DNA from: Bacteroidales bacterium
Lineage (GTDB): Bacteria; Bacteroidota; Bacteroidia; Bacteroidales; WCHB1-69
DNA: 32,780 nucleotides
Reading direction: 5' to 3'
Assembly: GCA_031272415.1 (NCBI GenBank)
Contig: JAISTU010000159.1
Coordinates: forward strand, 1 to 32,780
Below the pieces are notes generated by a model. It ran no database searches. It was not told where the DNA came from and saw only the letters and a list, made by a program, of their open reading frames with translations. Shown one piece after another: positions 25,367 through 32,752 of the stretch (the stretch's first letter is position 1; each line of letters begins with the position of its first letter). Position numbers and translations under genes: made by a program.

Positions 25367-25487
25367 TTGTCTGAAAGACAAAACATTATAAGTTCTGTCT
25401 TTCAGATAGTGGTGGGAGTGTTATCAAATTCCGCAGGTCGCCGTTACACTCTGACCTGCGGTTATGAAAGTTTTATCCTTGCAGGAC
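25367..25487. repeat. Structured interspersed element, copy B
   Basis: GTCTGAAAGACA (25369-25380) pairs with TGTCTTTCAGAT (25396-25407), and CCGCAGGTC (25431-25439) pairs with GACCTGCGG (25453-25461). Spacing is identical to copy A. It lacks the inverted left hairpin present in copy A. Confidence 0.85.
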
Positions 25488-25506
25488 GGGGAGTTGAGAG
25501 AATTTT

Positions 25507-25602
25507 TTCTAATTTTAGAATGTTTTTATCCCAAAATGCAAAAAAAAAAAGAAAAATCGTAAATCTAAAATCTAAAATCGGCAATCTCTACACTCTGAAA
25601 TA
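25507..25602 (+). repeat. Dispersed (CTACACT)n element, copy 4 (interrupted)
   Basis: TTCTAATTTTAGAA, TTTTTATCCCAAAATGC and an A-tract are followed by about 40 bases of AAATCTAAAATC-type sequence before a single CTACACT unit and CTGAAA. Confidence 0.65.
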
Positions 25603-25627
25603 ATTCTCAATTCTCAATTCTCAATTA

Positions 25628-25670
25628 AAAAAGGTTTTTAACTTTCAATTCAAAAAAAAGTGTAATTTTG
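25628..25670 (+). promoter_or_regulatory. Promoter of the type A sorted protein gene
   Basis: TAATTTTG (25663-25670) fits TAnnTTTG and lies 37 bases before the ATG. Upstream is AAAAAAGGTTTTTAACTTTC, AATTC and an A-tract with GTG, combining blocks seen at the vWA-like gene and at the porP-like gene. Confidence 0.7.
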
Positions 25671-25707
25671 CAAAAATCTTTAACTTTTTTTATGAAAGGA
25701 TAATAAA

Positions 25708-27846
25708 ATGAAAAAATATATTTTTGTAGTAGCAGTAAGTTATTTAGGTTTAGGCTTTAATGCAAAAGTTCAAGCACAAGCAAACCTTGATTTTAGTTAT
25801 GGCGATTTGACCAATTGGCAATGTTATTCAGGTAGTAGTAATGTTCCGGATATTCCGTGTGCATGTTTGCTACAGCCTGAATTATTTTACATTTTTGAGT
25901 CGGTAGAATTTGATTATGGTTGTAGCAATATACCAACAATAATGCCGGGTAAAAGTTATTCTTGCAGATTAGGGCTATCTTATAATACTGTAGCAGCAAT
26001 AGAATATACATTAACGGTTAATGAGAATAATGCTCGCTTTTTGTTGTCATTTGCACTGATTGCAGAGATATCAGGGCATGGTTTAGTAGGTGCTCCTAAA
26101 TTAGAGGTAGATTTTAAAGACACTAATGGCAACAATATCAATGCTTTACCTTTCAATCACTTAGAAATTGCAGCCGAATACTTGCCCGCAGGAATAAATT
26201 TGATATGCTATGATGCTAACATAAGTGGCATAAATGGATTGAATTGGCAAACAGTTGCTTTTGGGTTAGAGTCTTTAATCGGACAAACTATTAAAATAAA
26301 ATTAACATCATTTACCTGCTCAGGACACAGGGGCTATGCTTATGTTGCTTGTGAAACCCAACCTGCATCTATTATTAATCTATGTGAGGGTCAAAATGTT
26401 GCACATCTATCAGTCCCAACGGGCTTTTCTTCTTATCAATGGTCTCGCTCGTCAGATGCAAATTTTAATTTAACCACTCGGAATATTAACGCTTTAAATC
26501 CATTGGACAGCGAAATATTTACTTGTGTCGCCACTTCCCCTTTCTTATACAGTACAACATTTGTGAGCAAAATCAACAAGGTTTCTATTGATGCCTCATT
26601 TTTTTATGACAAACCCGAACAAGTACACGACCCTTTGTCAGGCAACCAATATGACACCCTTTTGCGGAGAGCAACTTTTGTGGATATGTCTAAAGTTACC
26701 AATAGTGAGAAAAAGCGTATTGAGTGGTCTATCAATGGATTAGCCTCTCAAATCGGCACGTCAAGCGACAGTATTTTTACTGTTCAATTTCCTGACCCTG
26801 ATACTCCTACAACTTATTTGGTAAATTTGCGTGTTATTTCCGAAATCGGTTGCGAAAAAACTTCTGATACACTGTATTCCAATTACATACGCATTTATCC
26901 TTCTCCAAAAATAGCACTTGCAGGGCAGCAGTATTTATGTATCGGAAATGTTGATACTTTACGCGGATATGCCACAAAAACAAATATGGTTCGTTATCGA
27001 TGGCATTTTGACCCTGCTACAAATGCTAATATTCTCAACGACAGCACTTTAGAAATCAATCAACAAGGAGTATACATTTTAGAGGCTGAAAATGAATATG
27101 GTTGCATAATATATGATACTCAATATGTTAGCGAAATTTCTATCGATACAACTTTTATTTTCGACTCGGTGATTGCGGGTAAAAATTATACAAAATATGG
27201 CTTTAATGTCAGCGATATAGGCACTTATGAGCGGATAGAACAAAATTTTTTCGGCTGCGATAGCATAATTATTCTACAACTTGCTCCTATTGAGGCAAAA
27301 ATAACAGCAAGAAGCGACACAAATGGTGTAATTTGTTCTGCAACAAAGGGTTTTGATGCCTATCTTTGGTATCCCAATTATTACAATTTGCCTGCCGAAC
27401 AATGCTACTTGATAGCCGACACTGCAATAGCGATTTATGAAAGTTACGATACGGCTGTTAATTGGGTTTATATGCCTCATGCATGGTACAATCGTTATGG
27501 GTCTTACTATTTCTGCAAAATGTTAATAGAAGTTCCCAACAAAAAAAGTTATATCGCCGTTTATGCAACTATTGATATTAAAGATTATATTAAAGATTTG
27601 AGCATCAATGATATAGAGATTACTCACTTACTCATTTATCCCAACCCGACAACTTCCCAATTAAAAATTAAAAATGAGCAATTAAAAGAAGTTGAAAATG
27701 TGGAGATTACGGACGTATTAGGGCGTATTCAACAATCGTCAATCATCAATCAACAATCCGAAATAATAATTGATGTTTCGCATCTCCCACAAGGGATGTA
27801 TTTTATCAAAATCGGTAATAAGAGAGGAAAATTCTTCCGCAATTAA
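25708..27846 (+). CDS. Surface protein with type A type IX secretion sorting domain
   Basis: A 712-residue protein exported by type IX secretion. A signal peptide covers about residues 1-25 (ending VQAQA). Residues of about 26-215 resemble the beta-sandwich that begins many Bacteroidota PKD proteins (NWQCYSGS, YSCRLGLSY, GYAYVACE). Ig/PKD-like beta segments follow, with SYQWS near 245 and RYRWHFD near 430, but no canonical FGDG. The last 75 or so residues (LLIYPNPTTSQL, VEITDVLGR, LPQGMYFIKI) are the type A sorting domain. The QLKIKNEQLKEVEN stretch is encoded by simple AT repeat like that found between genes. The gene lies alone between two copies of a 98-bp exact direct repeat. Function is unknown. 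Confidence 0.85.
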   Translation: MKKYIFVVAVSYLGLGFNAKVQAQANLDFSYGDLTNWQCYSGSSNVPDIPCACLLQPELFYIFESVEFDYGCSNIPTIMPGKSYSCRLGLSYNTVAAIEYTLTVNENNARFLLSFALIAEISGHGLVGAPKLEVDFKDTNGNNINALPFNHLEIAAEYLPAGINLICYDANISGINGLNWQTVAFGLESLIGQTIKIKLTSFTCSGHRGYAYVACETQPASIINLCEGQNVAHLSVPTGFSSYQWSRSSDANFNLTTRNINALNPLDSEIFTCVATSPFLYSTTFVSKINKVSIDASFFYDKPEQVHDPLSGNQYDTLLRRATFVDMSKVTNSEKKRIEWSINGLASQIGTSSDSIFTVQFPDPDTPTTYLVNLRVISEIGCEKTSDTLYSNYIRIYPSPKIALAGQQYLCIGNVDTLRGYATKTNMVRYRWHFDPATNANILNDSTLEINQQGVYILEAENEYGCIIYDTQYVSEISIDTTFIFDSVIAGKNYTKYGFNVSDIGTYERIEQNFFGCDSIIILQLAPIEAKITARSDTNGVICSATKGFDAYLWYPNYYNLPAEQCYLIADTAIAIYESYDTAVNWVYMPHAWYNRYGSYYFCKMLIEVPNKKSYIAVYATIDIKDYIKDLSINDIEITHLLIYPNPTTSQLKIKNEQLKEVENVEITDVLGRIQQSSIINQQSEIIIDVSHLPQGMYFIKIGNKRGKFFRN

Positions 27847-27852
27847 AAATTA

Positions 27853-27950
27853 AGTAGAGACGTGGCACGCCACGTCTTTACATTACTGTCTGAACCACGA
27901 TTTTCGTATGATTGGTGTGATTATTATGATTTTAAAATTGTCTGAACCAC
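27853..27950 (+). repeat. 98-bp direct repeat, right copy
   Basis: Exact copy of 25215-25312, starting 6 bases after the stop codon of the type A sorted protein gene. Together the two copies bracket that gene. Confidence 0.95.
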
Positions 27951-28025
27951 TGATTTTCATAAGATTAACAGGATTAAAATAATCACAAAAATCATTAAAA
28001 TCATTCAAAATCACAGTTCAGACAA
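27938..28025. repeat. Inverted repeat of TTGTCTGAAC type
   Basis: TTGTCTGAAC (27938-27947) pairs with GTTCAGACAA (28016-28025). The inner flanks TGATTTT and AAAATCA extend the arms imperfectly. The loop is a run of ATCATTAAAATC-like units. Single arms occur near 19944, 25249 and 25300. Confidence 0.75.
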
Positions 28026-28070
28026 GGGGGTGCAAAAATGTAAAAAAAAATCTACACTCTACACTCTGAA
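28026..28070 (+). repeat. Dispersed (CTACACT)n element, copy 5, joined to the dapA promoter
   Basis: GGGGTGCAAAAATG, an A-tract, two CTACACT units, then CTGAAA leading directly into the promoter block of dapA. The start GGGTGCAAAAATG recurs at 5-17. Confidence 0.7.
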
Positions 28071-28113
28071 AAAAAAGTTTTTTATTTTTAATTGAATAAT
28101 TTGTGTATCTTTG
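28067..28113 (+). promoter_or_regulatory. Promoter of dapA-holA-hldD
   Basis: TATCTTTG (28106-28113), a perfect -7 box, lies 17 bases before the dapA ATG, so the leader is very short. Upstream are TTTGTG, ATTGAATAA, TTTTTTATTTTTA and an A-tract. The block is closely matched upstream of pepD and of the vWA-like gene. Confidence 0.8.
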
Positions 28114-28130
28114 TAAAATAGCATACGTAG

Positions 28131-29015
28131 ATGAGAAAAAATATTTTTTCAGGTACAGGAGTCGCATTGATAACTCCTTTTAAGTTGGATTATTCTATTG
28201 ATTATCAGCGCATTAACGATTTAGTTGAACGGTTGATAAATAATGGTATTGGGTATATTGTCGCTTTGGGGACCACCGCAGAAACACCTGCTTTGACGCT
28301 TGAAGAACGGAATAATGTGTTAAAAACGGTCGTAAATGCCGTCAAAAAACGGATACCGATTGTGGCAGGCATTGGCGGAAATCATCTCAAAGATATTGAG
28401 GAGCAATTACAACTCTTTGATTTGTCGTCAGTTGCAGCCATTTTGTCGGTAACACCCTATTATAACCGTCCCTCACAAAGCGGATTAGTTGCTTATTATA
28501 AGGCGATTGCGGACATGACCGATTTGCCGCTGTTGCTATACAATGTTCCAAAGCGAACAGGTACCAATTTGGAGGCTGCTACAACGCTCAAAATAGCAGA
28601 CGAAATACCGTCTGTTATCGGCGTCAAAGAGGCTTCGGGTAAATGGGAACAAATGATGGAAATTTTACGCTACCGAAGGGATGATTTTTTGCTCATTTCG
28701 GGGGATGATGCACTCACTTTGCCTTTGTTGGCATGTGGCGCAGACGGCGTTATTTCAGTGATTGCCAATGCATTTCCCAAACAATTTTCAGATATGGTTG
28801 CCTTTGCTCTCAATGGCGACATAAAAAATGCACAACAGTTGAACAATTTTTTGTTTGAAATTTATAAAAATTCAGTTGAGGGGGGAAGTCCTGCCGGAAT
28901 TAAATGTTTTTTGGCACAAATGGGGTATATTGATGAAATATTAAGATTACCTTTGTTGCCTGTTAATGAACAAATTAGAAATGTTATTTGCTCACTTATA
29001 AATGGAATACAGTAA
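28131..29015 (+). CDS. dapA: 4-hydroxy-tetrahydrodipicolinate synthase
   Basis: DapA condenses pyruvate with aspartate semialdehyde, the first step towards meso-diaminopimelate and lysine. The 294-residue TIM barrel carries the expected residues: Thr48-Thr49 in GTTAE, Tyr111 in PYYNRP, Tyr137 and Arg142 in YNVPKRTG, and the Schiff-base Lys166 in VIGVKEASG. The GTTAE in place of the common GTTGE is a minor change. It is the first gene of a three-gene unit. Its last 14 bases overlap holA. Confidence 0.96.
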   Translation: MRKNIFSGTGVALITPFKLDYSIDYQRINDLVERLINNGIGYIVALGTTAETPALTLEERNNVLKTVVNAVKKRIPIVAGIGGNHLKDIEEQLQLFDLSSVAAILSVTPYYNRPSQSGLVAYYKAIADMTDLPLLLYNVPKRTGTNLEAATTLKIADEIPSVIGVKEASGKWEQMMEILRYRRDDFLLISGDDALTLPLLACGADGVISVIANAFPKQFSDMVAFALNGDIKNAQQLNNFLFEIYKNSVEGGSPAGIKCFLAQMGYIDEILRLPLLPVNEQIRNVICSLINGIQ

Positions 29016-30039
29016 TTATAAAGAAATTATAGCGGCGTTTAAGAAAAAAGAATATGCACCTGTTTACCTTTTGGAGGGGACAGAGGATTATTTTATTGAT
29101 AAGGTGTCGGTTGCATTAGAAGAAGGTTTTTTTGCAGATGAGTCTTACAAAGATTTTGATTATCAGGTTTTGTACGGCAAAGAAACATCAGTGGCAGAAA
29201 TTATAGTAGCCGCCAAACAATTTCCCATGTTGTCGCCCTACCGTTTGGTGGTGGTGAGGGAGGCACAAAGCGTAGATAAGTTAAAAGAATTGGAGGAATA
29301 TGCAAAAAAACCGCAGACAAAAACGGTTTTAGCACTCTGTTATAAGCATGGAACAGTAGACGGTAAATCGACTTTTTATAAGGCAATCAGTAAAAACGGA
29401 GTTGTTTTTAAGCCGGCTACAATTTACGACAATCAGTTACCTGCATATATAAAAGAGATTGCCAAAGATAAAAAATATACACTTTCGCAGGATGCCATAA
29501 ATCTGTTGGCGACATATATTGGGGCAAATTTGACGCAAATTGACAACGAATTGTCCAAATTGGTCAATGTTTTACCGCCCGGTTCTCAAATTACACCTGA
29601 TATTATTGAACAATATATCGGTATTAGCAAAAAATACAATAATTATGAATTTTGTAATGCTGTTATGGCGAAAGAAGAAGCCAAAGCATACGAAATTTTA
29701 GACCATTTGTCTAAAGATGACGGTAAAAATGACAAAGGAAAGCAGCGGGCATCATTAGTAAACACACTTTATAGTCAGTTTTTTTCACTTTTACAATATG
29801 AATATTTACCCAACGAAATGGATAGAAAAACTTTTTTAAAAGGGAAACCGCTGTCTGTATATGACCTTTATAGAAAAGCAGCCGGTGTGTTTCCAATACC
29901 AAAAATTTTTAGAATAATTGCGTTATTGCGTCAATATGATTTGATGAACAAGGGTAGTTTAGGTGTGAGTGTGCCTGAAAATGAATTAGTTAAAGAATTA
30001 ATATTTAAAATATTTCAAATAGCAGAAACAAGAAGATGA
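29002..30039 (+). CDS. holA: DNA polymerase III delta subunit
   Basis: HolA is the clamp-loader subunit that opens the beta sliding clamp. The 345-residue product matches the family in length and layout: an N-terminal domain with PVYLLEGTEDYFID and the RLVVVREAQ strand, a middle AAA-like domain with LALCYKHGTVDGKSTFYK, the ISKKYNNYEFCNAV segment, and a helical C-terminal collar domain. Like other delta subunits it has no Walker A motif. The ATG overlaps dapA by 14 bases and the stop overlaps hldD by 4 (ATGA), so the three genes are probably translationally coupled. Confidence 0.9.
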   Translation: MEYSNYKEIIAAFKKKEYAPVYLLEGTEDYFIDKVSVALEEGFFADESYKDFDYQVLYGKETSVAEIIVAAKQFPMLSPYRLVVVREAQSVDKLKELEEYAKKPQTKTVLALCYKHGTVDGKSTFYKAISKNGVVFKPATIYDNQLPAYIKEIAKDKKYTLSQDAINLLATYIGANLTQIDNELSKLVNVLPPGSQITPDIIEQYIGISKKYNNYEFCNAVMAKEEAKAYEILDHLSKDDGKNDKGKQRASLVNTLYSQFFSLLQYEYLPNEMDRKTFLKGKPLSVYDLYRKAAGVFPIPKIFRIIALLRQYDLMNKGSLGVSVPENELVKELIFKIFQIAETRR

Positions 30040-31007
30040 AATACATAATAGTAACAGGAGCGGCAGGATTTATCGGCAGTTGTTTGCTTACCCGCTTGTA
30101 CGAGGCGGGATATAAGCACATTTTGGCAGTAGATGATTTTTCAAAACCTGCAAAAAGCCCTAATTTTGAAAATAAAAAATATATCGAAAAAGTGAGTCGT
30201 ACAGAGTTTTTTTCGTGGTTAGAAATGAATTATTCTCATGTAGGATTTGTGTTGCATATAGGCGCCAGAACAGATACTACCGAAACCAATTGGGAATTGT
30301 TGGCGGAGTTAAATCTCAATTATACCCAGCAGGTTTGGGATGCTTGTACATCTTACTGTATTCCACTTATATATGCCTCATCTGCTGCAACTTACGGACT
30401 TGGAGAATATGGTTATGATGACGACCATGATATTGTTGAAAAATTAAAACCACTCAATTTGTACGGCAAATCTAAAAATGAATTTGATAAATGGGCATTG
30501 GAACAGGAGGACACGCCACCGTTTTGGGCAGGATTAAAGTTTTTTAACGTTTATGGTCCTAATGAATACCATAAAAATCGCATGGCTTCGGTGATATTGC
30601 ATGCTTTTGAGCAAATTGCAAAGGATGGGAAAATTACACTTTTTCGCTCACATCATCCTGATTATCAAGACGGTTGTCAAAAACGAGATTTTGTTTATGT
30701 CAAAGATGTGGTAGATGTTATTTTGTTTTTAATGGAACAACAGCCAACATCAGGTTTATATAATGTAGGCACAGGCACTGCACGTACTTTTTTGGATTTG
30801 GCACACGCAGTTTTTGCCGCTTTAAACAAGCCCACTGTCATAGAGTGGACTGATACACCGGAAGATATTAGAGATAAATATCAATATTTTACGCAAGCCA
30901 ATATGGAAAAATTGCTCGATGAAGGCTACTCAAAACCTTTTACCTCCCTCGAAGAGGGCATCAAAGATTACATAACAAATTATCTTTTAGAAAAGAAAAT
31001 TTTGTAA
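30036..31007 (+). CDS. hldD: ADP-L-glycero-D-manno-heptose 6-epimerase
   Basis: HldD (RfaD) inverts C6 of ADP-heptose to make the LPS inner-core precursor. The 323-residue short-chain dehydrogenase-type product has the NAD(P) motif GAAGFIGS at residues 8-15, HIGARTDTTE near 75-84, the YASSAATYG strand at 113-121, and the catalytic Tyr143-x3-Lys147 in YGKSK. KFFNVYGPNEYHK and QKRDFVYVKD are typical of the family. It is the third gene after dapA and holA. The stop codon (31005-31007) is at the edge of the inverted repeat described next. Confidence 0.95.
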   Translation: MKYIIVTGAAGFIGSCLLTRLYEAGYKHILAVDDFSKPAKSPNFENKKYIEKVSRTEFFSWLEMNYSHVGFVLHIGARTDTTETNWELLAELNLNYTQQVWDACTSYCIPLIYASSAATYGLGEYGYDDDHDIVEKLKPLNLYGKSKNEFDKWALEQEDTPPFWAGLKFFNVYGPNEYHKNRMASVILHAFEQIAKDGKITLFRSHHPDYQDGCQKRDFVYVKDVVDVILFLMEQQPTSGLYNVGTGTARTFLDLAHAVFAALNKPTVIEWTDTPEDIRDKYQYFTQANMEKLLDEGYSKPFTSLEEGIKDYITNYLLEKKIL

Positions 31008-31115
31008 TACCAAAATGCAACAAAAACAGTCCATTGTATAAAAATGGAGATTGCGGGTTATGCCCGTAATGACGAGTGGGGACAATAGTATAGAGGAAAC
31101 ATCATTTTGGTATAA
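31005..31115. repeat. MITE-like inverted-repeat element
   Basis: ATACCAAAATG (31007-31017) and CATTTTGGTAT (31103-31113) are perfect 11-bp inverted ends about 107 bases across. Inside are two hairpins: TCCATT with AATGGA (31030-31048), and ATTGCGGG with CCCGTAAT (31050-31070, one G-T pair). No coding capacity. A target-site duplication is not clear. Confidence 0.6.
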
Positions 31116-31124
31116 AAAGAAAAA

Positions 31125-31148
31125 AGGGCGACCACAAGGATACGCCCT
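31125..31148 (-). terminator. Intrinsic terminator of pepD
   Basis: AGGGCG (31125-31130) pairs with CGCCCT (31143-31148) around a 12-base loop. On the minus strand the stem is followed by TTTTTCTTTTTA, a good T-tract. It begins 26 bases after the pepD stop codon. Confidence 0.75.
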
Positions 31149-31173
31149 AACAAACAAATAAACCAAAACGAAA

Positions 31174-32631
31174 TTATTTTGTTGGTACGTTTTTCAACGT
31201 TTGTGTCAAAAAGTTCCAAAATTTTTCAACACTTTCAATGTTTACTCTTTCCGATGGCGAATGAGGATTTTGGATGGTAGGTCCAAAAGAAATCATATCC
31301 CAATTGGGGTACACACCGCCCAATAAACCGCACTCCAAACCGGCATGAATTGCTTTCACTTCCGGTGTTTTGTTGAACATTTTTTTGTACACATCCAACA
31401 TAGTGTTTAAAATGGGCGATTTCATGTTCGGGTTCCAGCCCGGATAACCGCCTGTAAGAGAGATAGTTGCGCTTGCCATTTGAGCAATTGCCTTCATCTT
31501 TTCTCCAACAGCGTCTTTTGCCGAATCCACTGAACTACGGATAAGATTGATTAACTCCGCTTTGCCGTTTTCTACTGTAAAAATGGCAAAATTGTTAGAC
31601 GTTTCAACTAAATCTTTCATAGAATTGCTCATTCGCAAAACGCCGTGAGGAATTGCATAAGCCATTTGCAAAATCTGCATATCTTCCTCATTTACAACAA
31701 CTTCATTTGGTGCATCTACAGGTTGAATTTCAATTTCCAATTTAGGGTCTGTCAATGCAAATTCTTTTTTAAGCGTGTTGGCAAAAGCGGCGACCATTTG
31801 TTCAAAAGCGGCTGCTTGTGCTACAGGTACGGCTACAATTGCTTCTGCTTCACGCGGAATAGCATTACGCAAACTGCCTCCATGTATAGTAGCAATGCGA
31901 ATGTTATACTCCTCTATTGATTTCATTAACAATCTGGTCATCAGTTTGTTAGCATTTGCACGTCCTAAATGGATGTCCATGCCTGAATGACCGCCTTCCG
32001 CCTTTGAAATAAAAATTCGATACGCTTTGGCATCATTTGGAAAAGGTTCAGTGTGATAAATTTTCTCAATACTGCCGTCCAAACCGCCTGCACAACCGAC
32101 ATACAGTTCACCTTCGGTTTCGGAGTCCAAGTTCATCAAAATATCACCCTTAAACTCGCCCGCTTGCAGTCCAAAGGCGCCTGTCATACCCGTTTCTTCG
32201 TCAATGGTAATCAGCACTTCAATGGGACCATGTTCGAGGTCTTTGGCAGTTAAAATTGCCATTGCAGCCGCACAGCCGATACCGTTGTCTGCTCCCAAAG
32301 TGGTTCCGTTAGCACGCACCCATCCGTCTTCGCCGACCACCATTTCAATGGGGTCTTTTTCAAAATCGTGCGTTTTGTCGCTGTTTTTTTGCGGAACCAT
32401 ATCAATATGACCCTGCAAAATAACACCTTTTCGGTTTTCCATACCCTTTGTGGCGGGTTTAGACATAATCAGATTGCCCGTTGCGTCTTTACGGCAGGCA
32501 ATATTGTTTTCTTTTGCCCATTTTTCCAACCATGCAACTATTTTTTCTTCATGTTTGGAAGGGTGTGGGATACTGCAAATGTTGCTAAAATTGTCCCACA
32601 ATGCTTTTGGTTGTAATCCTTGCTTACTCAT
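31174..32631 (-). CDS. pepD: Aminoacyl-histidine dipeptidase (M20C)
   Basis: A 485-residue zinc dipeptidase of the PepD/cytosol nonspecific dipeptidase group, which cleaves Xaa-His and many other dipeptides in the cytoplasm. Metal and catalytic residues are visible: His75 and Asp77 in QGHIDMVPQ, bridging Asp115 in GADNGIG, and Glu145-Glu146 in IDEETGMTG. The lid domain has the GGHSGMDIHLGRANANK segment. A further His lies in HAGLECG near residue 430, and the C-terminal SFGPTIQNPHSPSERVNI is a family signature. No signal peptide. It stands alone, convergent with hldD, with its own promoter and terminator. Confidence 0.96.
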   Translation of the reverse strand: MSKQGLQPKALWDNFSNICSIPHPSKHEEKIVAWLEKWAKENNIACRKDATGNLIMSKPATKGMENRKGVILQGHIDMVPQKNSDKTHDFEKDPIEMVVGEDGWVRANGTTLGADNGIGCAAAMAILTAKDLEHGPIEVLITIDEETGMTGAFGLQAGEFKGDILMNLDSETEGELYVGCAGGLDGSIEKIYHTEPFPNDAKAYRIFISKAEGGHSGMDIHLGRANANKLMTRLLMKSIEEYNIRIATIHGGSLRNAIPREAEAIVAVPVAQAAAFEQMVAAFANTLKKEFALTDPKLEIEIQPVDAPNEVVVNEEDMQILQMAYAIPHGVLRMSNSMKDLVETSNNFAIFTVENGKAELINLIRSSVDSAKDAVGEKMKAIAQMASATISLTGGYPGWNPNMKSPILNTMLDVYKKMFNKTPEVKAIHAGLECGLLGGVYPNWDMISFGPTIQNPHSPSERVNIESVEKFWNFLTQTLKNVPTK

Positions 32632-32707
32632 TTTACTTTATAATTAGTTTATTCTTAATAAATTATGTAATATTACTTTGTTATATCAAATTTGATTTAC
32701 ATAAATG

Positions 32708-32751
32708 CAAAAATACACAAAAAAATCAATTAAAAATTAAAAAACTTTTTT
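32708..32751 (-). promoter_or_regulatory. Promoter of pepD
   Basis: On the minus strand TATTTTTG (32708-32715) fits TAnnTTTG, 77 bases before the ATG. Reading upstream are TTTGTG, TTTAATTGA, a TTTTTTAATTTT block and an A-tract, then the (CTACACT)n element. The order is the same as at dapA. Confidence 0.7.
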
Positions 32752-32752
32752 T

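Larger units (their letters stand above)
25012..25707. other. Repeat-rich intergenic region upstream of the type A sorted protein gene
   Basis: This 696-base gap holds AT-rich DNA, a CCCTTAAGGG palindrome (25190-25199), the first copy of the 98-bp direct repeat, a second TTGTCTGAACCACGATTTTC unit, structured element B, a (CTACACT)n element, tandem CTCAATT units (25604-25626) and the promoter of the next gene. An open frame across 25331-25603 exists only because the element is ordered; I do not call it a gene. Confidence 0.7.

Noticed and set aside
25331..25603. A 90-residue plus-strand open frame
   Set aside because: Same reason: it is the second copy of the structured element read in one frame, with a low-complexity Lys/Asn tail from the A-tract repeat.
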